This document shows positions 1 through 13,467 of a stretch of 64,000 nucleotides of DNA, piece by piece. The position numbers and the translations under genes are program-made. The stretch is from Synchiropus splendidus (taxonomy: Eukaryota > Chordata > Actinopteri > Syngnathiformes > Callionymidae), in contig NW_026527059.1 in NCBI RefSeq assembly GCF_027744825.2, positions 868,001-932,000 of the forward strand, read 5' to 3'. Positions within the stretch are counted from its first letter, which is position 1. Every line of letters starts with the position of its first letter. The notes beneath the pieces were generated by a model that did no database searches, was not told the DNA's origin, and was given only the letters and a program-made list of their open reading frames with translations.

Positions 1-120
1 TGCACCTACTAGAAAGACCCTTTCTGCTATAGTGGGAGGTTAAAATTTCATGTTCTGAAGCTTCCCTGAAAAGTTATGGGACAATGCGTAAAAACGCTTT
101 TCAGCCTGAGATAAGGTGGG
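1..120 (+). repeat. Partial left-edge monomer
   Basis: This is the last 120 bases of a monomer cut by the window edge. It enters at the tgcacctac segment (C73, as in C-type monomers) and carries gcgta at the 154-158 site. It also has a private change, gggacaatgc in place of ggcacaatgc. The array therefore continues to the left. Confidence 0.95.
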
Positions 121-3100
121 TTTCGGAACGCCAAACATAAAAGTGTTGATAACTTTGGAAAAACACTTCAGACAGTTTAGATTTGATGTGCAACTACTAG
201 AAAGACCCTTTCTGCTATAGTGGGAGGTTAAAATTTCATGTTCTGAAGCTTTCCTGAAAAGTTAAGGCACAATGCACAAAAACGCTTTTCAGCCTGAGAT
301 AAGGTGGGTTTCGGAACGCCAAACATAAAAGTGTTGGTAACTTTCGAAAAACACTTCAGAGAGCTTAGATTTGATGTGCACCTACTAGAAAGACCCTTTC
401 TGCTATAGTGGGAGGTTAAAATTTCATGTTCTGAAGCTTCCCTGAAAAGTTATGGCACAATGCGTAAAAACGCTTTTCAGCCTGAGATAAGGTGGGTTTC
501 GGAACGCCAAACATAAAAGTGTTGATAACTTTGGAAAAACACTTCAGACAGTTTAGATTTGATGTGCAACTACTAGAAAGACCCTTTCTGCTATAGTGGG
601 AGGTTAAAATTTCATGTTCTGAAGCTTCCCTGAAAAGTTAAGGCACAATGCACAAAAACGCTTTTCAGCCTGAGATAAGGTGGGTTTCGGAACGCCAAAC
701 ATAAAAGTGTTGATAACTTTTGAAAAACACTTCAGACAGCTTAGATTTGATGTGCAACTACTAGAAAGACCCTTTCTGCTATAGTGGGAGGTTAAAATTT
801 CATGTTCTGAAGCTTCCCTGAAAAGTTATGGCACAATGCACAAAAACGCTTTTCAGCCTGAGATAAGGTGGGTTTCGGAACGCCAAACATAAAAGTGTTG
901 ATAACTTTGGAAAAACACTTCAGACAGTTTAGATTTGATGTGCAACTACTAGAAAGACCCTTTCTGCTATAGTGGGAGGTTAAAATTTCATGTTCTGAAG
1001 CTTTCCTGAAAAGTTATGGCACAATGCACAAAAACGCTTTTCAGCCTGAGATAAGGTGGGTTTCGGAACGCCAAACATAAAAGTGTTGATAACTTTTGAA
1101 AAACACTTCAGACAGCTTAGATTTGATGCGCAACTACTAGAAAGACCCTTTCTGCTATAGTGGGAGGTTAAAATTTCATGTTCTGAAGCTTCCCTGAAAA
1201 GTTATGGCACAATGCACAAAAACGCTTTTCAGCCTGAGATAAGGTGGGTTTCGGAACGCCAAACATAAAAGTGTTAATAACTTTGGAAAAACACTTCAGA
1301 CAGTTTAGATTTGATGTGCAACTACTAGAAAGACCCTTTCTGCTATAGTGGGAGGTTAAAATTTCATGTTCTGAAGCTTCCCTGAAAAGTTATGGCACAA
1401 TGCACAAAAACGCTTTTCAGCCTGAGATAAGGTGGGTTTCGGAACGCCAAACATAAAAGTGTTGATAACTTTGGAAAAACACTTCAGACAGTTTAGATTT
1501 GATGTGCAACTACTAGAAAGACCCTTTCTGCTATAGTGGGAGGTTAAAATTTCATGTTCTGATGCTTCCCTGAAAAGTTATGGCACAATGCACAAAAACG
1601 CTTTTCAGCCTGAGATAAGGTGGGTTTCGGAACGCCAAACATAAAAGTGTTGATAACTTTCGAAAAACACTTCAGAGAGCTTAGATTTGATGTGCACCTA
1701 CTAGAAAGACCCTTTCTGCTATAGTGGGAGCTTAAAATTTCATGTTCTGAAGCTTCCCTGAAAAGTTATGGCACGATGCGTAAAAACGCTTTTCAGCCTG
1801 AGATAAGGTGGGTTTCGGAACGCCAAACATAAAAGTGTTGATAACTTTGGAAAAACACTTCAGACAGTTTAGATTTGATGTGCAACTACTAGAAAGACCC
1901 TTTCTGCTATAGTGGGAGGTTAAAATTTCATGTTCTGAAGCTTTCCTGAAAAGTTATGGCACAATGCACAAAAACGCTTTTCAGCCTGAGATAAGGTGGG
2001 TTTCGGAACGCCAAACATAAAAGTGTTGATAACTTTTGAAAAACACTTCAGACAGCTTAGATTTGATGTGCAACTACTAGAAAGACCCTTTCTGCTATAG
2101 TGGGAGGTTAAAATTTCATGTTCTGAAGCTTCCCTGAAAAGTTATGGCACAAAGCACAAAAACGCTTTTCAGCCTGAGATAAGGTGGGTTTCGGAACGCC
2201 AAACATAAAAGTGTTGATAACTTTCGAAAAACACTTCAGACAGCTTAGATTTGATGTGCACCTACTAGAAAGACCCTTTCTGCTATAGTGGGAGGTGAAA
2301 ATTTCATGTTCTGAAGCTTCCCTGAAAAGTTATGGCACAATGCACAAAAACGCTTTTCAGCCTGAGATAAGGTGGGTTTCGGAACGCCAAACATAAAAGT
2401 GTTAATAACTTTGGAAAAACACTTCAGACAGTTTAGATTTGATGTGCAACTACTAGAAAGACCCTTTCTGCTATAGTGGGAGGTTAAAATTTCATGTTCT
2501 GAAGCTTCCCTGAAAAGTTATGGCACAATGCACAAAAACGCTTTTCAGCCTGAGATAAGGTGGGTTTCGGAACGCCAAACATAAAAGTGTTAATAACTTT
2601 GGAAAAACACTTCAGACAGTTTAGATTTGATGTGCAACTACTAGAAAGACCCTTTCTGCTATAGTGGGAGGTTAAAATTTCATGTTCTGAAGCTTTCCTG
2701 AAAAGTTATGGCACAATGCACAAAAACGCTTTTCAGCCTGAGATAAGGTGGGTTTCGGAACGCCAAACATAAAAGTGTTGGTAACTTTCGAAAAACACTT
2801 CAGAGAGCTTAGATTTGATGTGCACCTACTAGAAAGACCCTTTCTGCTATAGTGGGAGGTTAAAATTTCATGTTCTGAAGCTTCCCTGAAAAGTTATGGC
2901 ACAATGCGTAAAAACGCTTTTCAGCCTGAGATAAGGTGGGTTTCGGAACGCCAAACATAAAAGTGTTGATAACTTTGGAAAAACACTTCAGACAGTTTAG
3001 ATTTGATGTGCAACTACTAGAAAGACCCTTTCTGCTATAGTGGGAGGTTAAAATTTCATGTTCTGAAGCTTTCCTGAAAAGTTATGGCACAATGCACAAA

Positions 3101-6100
3101 AACGCTTTTCAGCCTGAGATAAGGTGGGTTTCGGAACGCCAAACATAAAAGTGTTGATAACTTTTGAAAAACACTTCAGACAGCTTAGATTTGATGTGCA
3201 ACTACTAGAAAGACCCTTTCTGCTATAGTGGGAGGTTAAAATTTCATGTTCTGAAGCTTCCCTGAAAAGTTATGGCACAATGCACAAAAACGCTTTTCAG
3301 CCTGAGATAAGGTGGGTTTCGGAACGCCAAACATAAAAGTGTTGATAACTTTGGAAAAACACTTCAGACAGTTTAGATTTGATGTGCAACTACTAGAAAG
3401 ACCCTTTCTGCTATAGTGGGAGGTTAAAATTTCATGTTCTGAAGCTTCCCTGAAAAGTTATGGCTCAATGCACAAAAACGCTTTTAAGCCTGAGATAAGG
3501 TGGGTTTCGGAACGCCAAACATAAAAGTGTTAATAACTTTGGAAAAACACTTCAGACAGTTTAGATTTGATGTGCAACTACTAGAAAGACCCTTTCTGCT
3601 ATAGTGGGAGGTTAAAATTTCATGTTCTGAAGCTTCCCTGAAAAGTTATGGCACAATGCACAAAAACGCTTTTCAGCCTGAGATAAGGTGGGTTTCGGAA
3701 CGCCAAACATAAAAGTGTTGATAACTTTCGAAAAACACTTCAGAGAGCTTAGATTTGATGTGCACCTACTAGAAAGACCCTTTCTGCTATAGTGGGAGGT
3801 TAAAATTTCATGTTCTGAAGCTTCCCTGAAAAGTTATGGCACAATGCGTAAAAACGCTTTTCAGCCTGAGATAAGGTGGGTTTCGGAACGCCAAACATAA
3901 AAGTGTTGATAACTTTGGAAAAACACTTCAGACAGTTTAGATTTGATGTGCAACTACTAGAAAGACCCTTTCTGCTATAGTGGGAGGTTAAAATTTCATG
4001 TTCTGAAGCTTCCCTGAAAAGTTATGGCACAATGCACAAAAACGCTTTTCAGCCTGAGATAAGGTGGGTTTCGGAACGCCAAACATAAAAGTGTTGATAA
4101 CTTTGGAAAAACACTTCAGACAGTTTAGATTTGATGTGCAACTACTAGAAAGACCCTTTCTGCTATAGTGGGAGGTTAAAATTTCATGTTCTGAAGCTTT
4201 CCTGAAAAGTTATGGCACAATGCACAAAAACGCTTTTCAGCCTGAGATAAGGTGGGTTTCGGAACGCCAAACATAAAAGTGTTGATAACTTTTGAAAAAC
4301 ACTTCAGAGAGCTTAGATTTGATGTGCACCTACTAGAAAGACCCTTTCTGCTATAGTGGGAGGTTAAAATTTCATGTTCTGAAGCTTCCCTGAAAAGTTA
4401 TGGCACAATGCACAAAAACGCTTTTCAGCCTGAGATAAGGTGGGTTTCGGAACGCCAAACATAAAAGTGTTAATAACTTTGGAAAAACACTTCAGACAGT
4501 TTAGATTTGATGTGCAACTACTAGAAAGACCCTTTCTGCTATAGTGGGAGGTTAAAATTTCATGTTCTGAAGCTTCCCTGAAAAGTTATGGCACAATGCA
4601 CAAAAACGCTTTTCAGCCTGAGATAAGGTGGGTTTCGGAACGCCAAACATAAAAGTGTTGATAACTTTGGAAAAACACTTCAGACAGTTTAGATTTGATG
4701 TGCAACTACTAGAAAGACCCTTTCTGCTATAGTGGGAGGTTAAAATTTCATGTTCTGATGCTTCCCTGAAAAGTTATGGCACAATGCACAAAAACGCTTT
4801 TCAGCCTGAGATAAGGTGGGTTTCGGAACGCCAAACATAAAAGTGTTGATAACTTTCGAAAAACACTTCAGAGAGCTTAGATTTGATGTGCACCTACTAG
4901 AAAGACCCTTTCTGCTATAGTGGGAGCTTAAAATTTCATGTTCTGACGCTTCCCTGAAAAGTTATGGCACAATGCGTAAAAACGCTTTTCAGCCTGAGAT
5001 AAGGTGGGTTTCGGAACGCCAAACATAAAAGTGTTGATAACTTTGGAAAAACACTTCAGACAGTTTAGATTTGATGTGCAACTACTAGAAAGACCCTTTC
5101 TGCTATAGTGGGAGGTTAAAATTTCATGTTCTGAAGCTTCCCTGAAAAGTTATGGCACAATGCACTAAAACGCTTTTCAGCCTGAGATAAGGTGGGTTTC
5201 GGAACGCCAAACATAAAAGTGTTGATAACTTTCGAAAAACACTTCATAGAGCTTAGATTTGATGTGCACCTACTAGAAAGACCCTTTCTGCTATAGTGGG
5301 AGGTTAAAATTTCATGTTCTGAAGCTTCCCTGAAAAGTTATGGCACAATGCGTAAAAACGCTTTTCAGCCTGAGATAAGGTGGGTTTCGGAACGCCAAAC
5401 ATAAAAGTGTTGATAACTTTGGAAAAACACTTCAGACAGTTTAGATTTGATGTGCAACTACTAGAAAGACCCTTTCTGCTATAGTGGGAGGTTAAAATTT
5501 CATGTTCTGAAGCTTTCCTGAAAAGTTATGGCACAATGCACAAAAACGCTTTTCAGCCTGAGATAAGGTGGGTTTCGGAACGCCAAACATAAAAGTGTTG
5601 ATAACTCTTGAAAAACACTTCAGACAGCTTAGATTTGATGTGCAACTACTAGAAAGACCCTTTCTGCTATAGTGGGAGGTTAAAATTTCATGTTCTGAAG
5701 CTTCCCTGAAAAGTTATGGCACAATGCGTAAAACGCTTTTCAGCCTGAGATAAGGTGGGTTTCGGAACGCCAAACATAAAAGTGTTGATAACTTTGGAAA
5801 AACACTTCAGACAGTTTAGATTTGATGTGCAACTACTAGAAAGACCCTTTCTGCTATAGTGGGAGGTTAAAATTTCATGTTCTGAAGCTTTCCTGAAAAG
5901 TTATGGCACAATGCACAAAAACGCTTTTCAGCCTGAGATAAGGTGGGTTTCGGAACGCCAAACATAAAAGTGTTGATAACTTTTGAAAAACACTTCAGAC
6001 AGCTTAGATTTGATGTGCAACTACTAGAAAGACCCTTTCTGCTATAGTGGGAGGTTAAAATTTCATGTTCTGAAGCTTCCCTGAAAAGTTATGGCACAAT

Positions 6101-6323
6101 GCACAAAAACTCTTTTCAGCCTGAGATAAGGTGGGTTTCGGAACGCCAAACATAAAAGTGTTGATAACTTTGGAAAAACACTTCAGACAGTTTAGATTTG
6201 ATGTGCAACTACTAGAAAGACCCTTTCTGCTATAGTGGGAAGTTAAAATTTCATGTTCTGAAGCTTCCCTGAAAAGTTATGGCACAATGCACAAAAACGC
6301 TTTTCAGCCTGAGATAAGGTGGG

Positions 6324-8015
6324 TTTCGGAACGCCAAACATAAAAGTGTTGATAACTTTGGAAAAACACTTCAGACAGTTTAGATTTGATGTGCAACTAC
6401 TAGAAAGACCCTTTCTGCTATAGTGGGAGGTTAAAATTTCATGTTCTGAAGCTTCCCTGAAAAGTTATGGCACAATGCACAAAAACGCTTTTCAGCCTGA
6501 GATAAGGTGGGTTTCGGAACGCCAAACATAAAAGTGTTGATAACTTTCGAAAAACACTTCAGAGAGCTTAGATTTGATGTGCACCTACTAGAAAGACCCT
6601 TTCTGCTATAGTGGGAGCTTAAAATTTCATGTTCTGAAGCTTCCCTGAAAAGTTATGGCACAATGCGTAAAAACGCTTTTCAGCCTGAGATAAGGTGGGT
6701 TTCGGAACGCCAAACATAAAAGTGTTGATAACTTTGGAAAAACACTTCAGACAGTATAGATTTGATGTGCAACTACTAGAAAGACCCTTTCTGCTATAGT
6801 GGGAGGTTAAAATTTCATGTTCTGAAGCTTTCCTGAAAAGTTATGGCACAATGCACAAAAACGCTTTTCAGCCTGAGATAAGGTGGGTTTCGGAACGCCA
6901 AACATAAAAGTGTTGATAACTTTTGAAAAACACTTCAGACAGCTTAGATTTGATGTGCAACTACTAGAAAGACCCTTTCTGCTATAGTGGGAGGTTAAAA
7001 TTTCATGTTCTGAAGCTTCCCTGAAAAGTTATGGCACAATGCACAAAAACGCTTTTCAGCCTGAGATAAGGTGGGTTTCGGAACGCCAAACATAAAAGTG
7101 TTGATAACTTTCGAAAAACACTTCAGACAGCTTAGATTTGATGTGCACCTACTAGAAAGACCCTTTCTGCTATAGTGGGAGGTTAAAATTTCATGTTCTG
7201 AAGCTTCCCTGAAAAGTTATGGCACAATGCGTAAAAACGCTTTTCAGCCTGAGATAAGGTGGGTTTCGGAACGCCAAACATAAAAGTGTTAATAACTTTG
7301 GAAAAACACTTCAGACAGTTTAGATTTGATGTGCAACTACTAGAAAGACCCTTTCTGCTATAGTGGGAGGTTAAAATTTCATGTTCTGAAGCTTCCCTGA
7401 AAAGTTATGGCACAATGCACAAAAACGCTTTTCAGCCTGAGATAAGGTGGGTTTCGGAACGCCAAACATAAAAGTGTTAATAACTTTGGAAAAACACGTC
7501 AGACAGTTTAGATTTGATGTGCAACTACTAGAAATACCCTTTCTGCTATAGTGGGAGGTTAAAATTTCATGTTCTGAAGTTTTCCTGAAAAGTTATGGCA
7601 CAATGCACTAAAACGCTTTTCAGCCTGAGATAAGGTGGGTTTCGGAACGCCAAACATAAAAGTGTTGATAACTTTTGAAAAACACTTCAGACAGCTTAGA
7701 TTTGATGTGCAACTACTAGAAAGACCCTTTCTGCTATAGTGGGAGGTTAAAATTTCATGTTCTGAAGCTTCCCTGAAAAGTTATGGCACAATGCACAAAA
7801 ACGCTTTTCAGCCTGAGATAAGGTGGGTTTCGGAACGCCAAACATAAAAGTGTTGATAACTTTCGAAAAACACTTCAGACAGCTTAGATTTGATGTGCAC
7901 CTACTAGAAAGACCCTTTCTGCTATAGTGGGAGGTTAAAATTTCATGTTCTGAAGCTTCCCTGAAAAGTTATGGCACAATGCGTAAAAACGCTTTTCAGC
8001 CTGAGATAAGGTGGG
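6324..8015 (+). repeat. Nine-monomer segment, copy 1 of a 4.7-kb-displaced duplication
   Basis: The monomer order A-C-A-B-C'-D-D-B-C' here is repeated at 11026-12717. The two copies share rare mutations in the second D monomer: acacgtcag near 7494 and gaaataccc near 7532. The C monomer also carries gagctt (position 107 G to C). The displacement is 4702 bp, which is 25 monomers plus the +2 net indel between the copies. Homology stops at the next monomer: 8016 has an agagat variant of C, while 12718 is C' with gatttgc. Confidence 0.8.
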
Positions 8016-8954
8016 TTTCGGAACGCCAAACATAAAAGTGTTGATAACTTTCGAAAAACACTTCAGAGATCTTAGATTTGATGTGCACCTACTAGAAAGA
8101 CCCTTTCTGCTATAGTGGGAGGTTAAAATTTCATGTTCTGAAGCTTCCCTGAAAAGTTATGGCACAATGCGTAAAAACGCTTTTCAGCCTGAGATAAGGT
8201 GGGTTTCGGAACGCCAAACATAAAAGTGTTGATAACTTTGGAAAAACACTTCAGACAGTTTAGATTTGATGTGCAACTACTAGAAAGACCCTTTCTGCTA
8301 TAGTGGGAGGTTAAAATTTCATGTTCTGAAGCTTTCCTGAAAAGTTATGGCACAATGCACAAAAACGCTTTTCAGCCTGAGATAAGGTGGGTTTCGGAAT
8401 GCCAAACATAAAAGTGTTGATAACTTTTGAAAAACACTTCAGACAGCTTAGATTTGATGTGCAACTACTAGAAAGACCCTTTCTGCTATAGTGGGAGGTT
8501 AAAATTTCATGTTCTGAAGCTTTCCTGAAAAGTTATGGCACAATGCACAAAAACGCTTTTCAGCCTGAGATAAGGTGGGTTTCGGAACGCCAAACATAAA
8601 AGTGTTGATAACTTTTGAAAAACACTTCAGACAGCTTAGATTTGATTTGCAACTACGAGAAAGACCCTTTCTGCTATAGTGGGAGGTTAAAATTTCATGT
8701 TCTGAAGCTTCCCTGAAAAGTTATGGCACAATGCGTAAAACGCTTTTCAGCCTGAGATAAGGTGGGTTTCGGAACGCCAAACATAAAAGTGTTGATAACT
8801 TTTGAAAAACACTTCAGACAGCTTAGATTTGATGTGCAACTACTAGAAAGACCCTTTCTGCTATAGTGGGAGGTTAAAATTTCATGTTCTGAAGCTTCCC
8901 TGAAAAGTTATGGCACAATGCACAAAAACGCTTTTCAGCCTGAGATAAGGTGGG

Positions 8955-10837
8955 TTTCGGAACGCCAAACATAAAAGTGTTGATAACTTTGGAAAAACAC
9001 TTCAGACAGTTTAGATTTGATGTGCAACTACTAGAAAGACCCTTTCTGCTATAGTGGGAGGTTAAAATTTCATGTTCTGAAGCTTCCCTGAAAAGTTATG
9101 GCACAATGCACAAAAACGCTTTTCAGCCTGAGATAAAGGTGGGTTTCGGAACGCCAAACATAAAAGTGTTGATAACTTTCGAAAAACACTTCAGAGAGCT
9201 TAGATTTGATGTGCACCTACTAGAAAGACCCTTTCTGCTATAGTGGGAGCTTAAAATTTCATGTTCTGAAGCTTCCCTGAAAAGTTATGGCACAATGCGT
9301 AAAAACGCTTTTCAGCCTGAGATAAGGTGGGTTTCGGAACGCCAAACATAAAAGTGTTGATAACTTTGGAAAAACACTTCAGACAGTTTAGATTTGATGT
9401 GCAACTACTAGAAAGACCCTTTCTGCTATAGTGGGAGGTTAAAATTTCATGTTCTGAAGCTTTCCTGAAAAGTTATGGCACAATGCACAAAAACGCTTTT
9501 CAGCCTGAGATAAGGTGGGTTTCGGAACGCCAAACATAAAAGTGTTGATAACTTTTGAAAAACACTTCAGACAGCTTAGATTTGATGTGCAACTACTAGA
9601 AAGACCCTTTCTGCTATAGTGGGAGGTTAAAATTTCATGTTCTGAAGCTTCCCTGAAAAGTTATGGCACAATGGACAAAAACGCTTTTCAGCCTGAGATA
9701 AGGTGGGTTTCGGAACGCCAAACATAAAAGTGTTGATAACTTTCGAAAAACACTTCAGACAGCTTAGATTTGATGTGCACCTACTAGAATGACCCTTTCT
9801 GCTATAGTGGGAGGTTAAAATTTCATGTTCTGAAGCTTCCCTGAAAAGTTATGGCACAATGCACAAAAACGCTTTTCAGCCTGAGATAAGGTGGGTTTCG
9901 GAACGCCAAACATAAAAAGTGTTGATAACTTTGGAAAAACACTTCAGACAGTTTAGATTTGATGTGCAACTACTAGAAAGACCCTTTCTGCTATAGTGGG
10001 AGGTTAAAATTTCATGTTCTGAAGCTTCCCTGAAAAGTTATGGCACAATGCACAAAAACGCTTTTCAGCCTGAGATAAAGGTGGGTTTCGGAACGCCAAA
10101 CATAAAAGTGTTGATAACTTTCGAAAAACACTTCAGAGAGCTTAGATTTGATGTGCACCTACTAGAAAGACCCTTTCTGCTATAGTGGGAGCTTAAAATT
10201 TCATGTTCTGAAGCTTCCCTGAAAAGTTATGGCACAATGCGTAAAAACGCTTTTCAGCCTGAGATAAGGTGGGTTTCGGAACGCCAAACATAAAAGTGTT
10301 GATAACTTTGGAAAAACACTTCAGACAGTTTAGATTTGATGTGCAACTACTAGAAAGACCCTTTCTGCTATAGTGGGAGGTTAAAATTTCATGTTCTGAA
10401 GCTTTCCTGAAAAGTTATGGCACAATGCACAAAAACGCTTTTCAGCCTGAGATAAGGTGGGTTTCGGAACGCCAAACATAAAAGTGTTGATAACTTTTGA
10501 AAAACACTTCAGACAGCTTAGATTTGATGTGCAACTACTAGAAAGACCCTTTCTGCTATAGTGGGAGGTTAAAATTTCATGTTCTGAAGCTTCCCTGAAA
10601 AGTTATGGCACAATGGACAAAAACGCTTTTCAGCCTGAGATAAGGTGGGTTTCGGAACGCCAAACATAAAAGTGTTGATAACTTTCGAAAAACACTTCAG
10701 ACAGCTTAGATTTGATGTGCACCTACTAGAATGACCCTTTCTGCTATAGTGGGAGGTTAAAATTTCATGTTCTGAAGCTTCCCTGAAAAGTTATGGCACA
10801 ATGCACAAAAACGCTTTTCAGCCTGAGATAAGGTGGG
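8955..10837 (+). repeat. Tandem duplication of a 5-monomer HOR (A-C-A-B-C'), 941 and 942 bp
   Basis: Copy 1 is 8955-9895 and copy 2 is 9896-10837. Both carry the same private marks in the same order: an extra A in gataaagg (9131 and 10073), gagctt in C, aatggacaaa in B (near 9671 and 10613) and gaatgaccc in C' (near 9789 and 10731). The only extra length in copy 2 is a one-base insertion in cataaaaag near 9911. A related A-C-A-B-C' run starts at 11026 but lacks the gataaagg and aatggac marks. Confidence 0.88.
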
Positions 10838-11025
10838 TTTCGGAACGCCAAACATAAAAGTGTTGATAACTTTTGAAAAACACTTCAGACAGCTTAGATT
10901 TGATGTGCAACTACTAGAAAGACCCTTTCTGCTATAGTGGGAGGTTAAAATTTCATGTTCTGAAGCTTCCCTGAAAAGTTATGGCACAATGCACAAAAAC
11001 GCTTTTCAGCCTGAGATAAGGTGGG

Positions 11026-12717
11026 TTTCGGAACGCCAAACATAAAAGTGTTGATAACTTTGGAAAAACACTTCAGACAGTTTAGATTTGATGTGCAACT
11101 ACTAGAAAGACCCTTTCTGCTATAGTGGGAGGTTAAAATTTCATGTTCTGAAGCTTCCCTGAAAAGTTATGGCACAATGCACAAAAACGGTTTTCAGCCT
11201 GAGATAAGGTGGGTTTCGGAACGCCAAACATAAAAGTGTTGATAACTTTCGAAAAACACTTCAGAGAGCTTAGATTTGATGTGCACCTACTAGAAAGACC
11301 CTTTCTGCTATGGTGGGAGCTTAAAATTTCATGTTCTGAAGCTTCCCTGAAAAGTTATGGCACAATGCGTAAAAACGCTTTTCAGCCTGAGATAAGGTGG
11401 GTTTCGGAACGCCAAACATAAAAGTGTTGATAACTTTGGAAAAACACTTCAGACAGTTTAGATTTGATGTGCAACTACTAGAAAGACCCTTTCTGCTATA
11501 GTGGGAGGTTAAAATTTCATGTTCTGAAGCTTTCCTGAAAAGTTATGGCACAATGCACAAAAACGCTTTTCAGCCTGAAATAAGGTGGGTTTCGGAACGC
11601 CAAACATAAAAGTGTTGATAACTTTTGAAAAACACTTCAGACAGCTTAGATTTGATGTGCAACTACTAGAATGACCCTTTCTGCTATAGTGGGAGGTTAA
11701 AATTTCATGTTCTGAAGCTTCCCTGAAAAGTTATGGCACAATGCACAAAAACGCTTTTCAGCCTGAGATAAGGTGGGTTTCGGAACGCCAAACATAAAAG
11801 TGTTGATAACTTTCGAAAAACACTTCAGACAGCTTAGATTTGATGTGCACCTACTAGAAAGACCCTTTCTGCTATAGTGGGAGGTTAAAATTTCATGTTC
11901 TGAAGCTTCCCTGAAAAGTTATGGCACAATGCGTAAAAACGCTTTTCAGCCTGAGATAAGGTGGGTTTCGGAACGCCAAACATAAAAGTGTTAATAACTT
12001 TGGAAAAACACTTCAGACAGTTTAGATTTGATGTGCAACTACTAGAAAGACCCTTTCTGCTATAGTGGGAGGTTAAAATTTCATGTTCAGAAGCTTCCCT
12101 GAAAAGTTATGGCACAATGCACAAAAACGCTTTTCAGCCTGAGATAAGGTGGGTTTCGGAACGCCAAACATAAAAGTGTTAATAACTTTGGAAAAACACG
12201 TCAGACAGTTTAGATTTGATGTGCAACTACTAGAAATACCCTTTCTGCTATAGTGGGAGGTTAAAATTTCATGTTCTGAAGCTTTCCTGAAAAGTTATGG
12301 CACAATGCACAAAAACGCTTTTCAGCCTGAGATAAGGTGGGTTTCGGAACGCCAAACATAAAAGTGTTGATAACTTTTGAAAAACACTTCAGACAGCTTA
12401 GATTTGATGTGCAACTACTAGAAAGACCCTTTCTGCTATAGTGGGAGGTTAAAATTTCATGTTCTGAAGCTTCCCTGAAAAGTTATGGCACAATGCACAA
12501 AAACGCTTTTCAGCCTGAGATAAGGTGGGTTTCGGAACGCCAAACATAAAAGTGTTGATAACTTTCGAAAAACACTTCAGACAGCTTAGATTTGATGTGC
12601 ACCTATTAGAAAGACCCTTTCTGCTATAGTGGGAGGTTAAAATTTCATGTTCTGAAGCTTCCCTGAAAAGTTATGGCACAATGCGTAAAAACGCTTTTCA
12701 GCCTGAGATAATGTGGG
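11026..12717 (+). repeat. Nine-monomer segment, copy 2 of the 4.7-kb-displaced duplication
   Basis: This is the partner of 6324-8015. It keeps the rare acgtcag and gaaataccc pair in its seventh monomer (12154) and gagctt in its C monomer (11214). Since copying it has gained private changes: TAG to TGG at 11312, cctgaaataagg near 11576, gaatgaccc near 11671 and gttcagaag near 12086. Confidence 0.8.
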
Positions 12718-13467
12718 TTTCGGAACGCCAAACATAAAAGTGTTGATAACTTTCGAAAAACACTTCAGACAGCTTAGATTTGATTTGCAACTACTAGAAA
12801 GACCCTTTCTGCTATAGTGGGAGGTTAAAATTTCATGTTCTGAAGCTTCCCTGAAAAGTTATGGCACAATGCCTAAAACGCTTTTCAGCCTGAGATAAGG
12901 TGTTTTTCGGAACGCCAAACATAAAAGTGTTGATAACTTTTGAAAAACACTTCAGACAGCTTAGATTTGATGTGCAACTACTAGAAAGACCCTTTCTGCT
13001 ATAGTGGGAGGTTAAAATTTCATGTTCTGAAGCTTCCCTGAAAAGTTATGGCACAATGCACAAAAACGCTTTTCAGCCTGAGATAAGGTGGGTTTCGGAA
13101 CGCCAAACATAAAAGTGTTGATAACTTTGGAAAAACACTTCAGACAGTTTAGATTTGATGTGCAACTACTAGAAAGACCCTTTCTGCTATAGTGGGAGGT
13201 TAAAATTTCATGTTCTGAAGCTTCCCTGAAAAGTTATGGCACAATGCGTAAAAACGCTTTTCAGCCTGAGATAATGTGGGTTTCGGAACGCCAAACATAA
13301 AAGTGTTGATAACTTTCGAAAAACACTTCAGACAGCTTAGATTTGATTTGCAACTACTAGAAAGACCCTTTCTGCTATAGTGGGAGGTTAAAATTTCATG
13401 TTCTGAAGCTTCCCTGAAAAGTTATGGCACAATGCCTAAAACGCTTTTCAGCCTGAGATAAGGTGGG
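12718..13467 (+). repeat. Tandem 3-monomer duplication, 563-bp step
   Basis: The mark set aatgtgggt (12710 and 13273), gatttgcaac (12781 and 13344) and the one-base-deleted gcctaaaacg (12871 and 13434) occurs twice, 563 bp apart (3 x 188 minus the deleted base). The unit is C'-B-A. The third monomer of the second round (13468) has G37 where the first has T37, so the copies have begun to diverge or the duplication ends there. Confidence 0.85.

Noticed and set aside
11209..11421. 70-codon open frame starting at GTG and ending at TAA in the next monomer
   Set aside because: It exists only because the recurrent in-frame TAG (monomer positions 98-100) became TGG at 11312. It begins with GTG, has no promoter or coding context, and the 188-bp period is not a multiple of three. 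It is a chance frame in satellite DNA.
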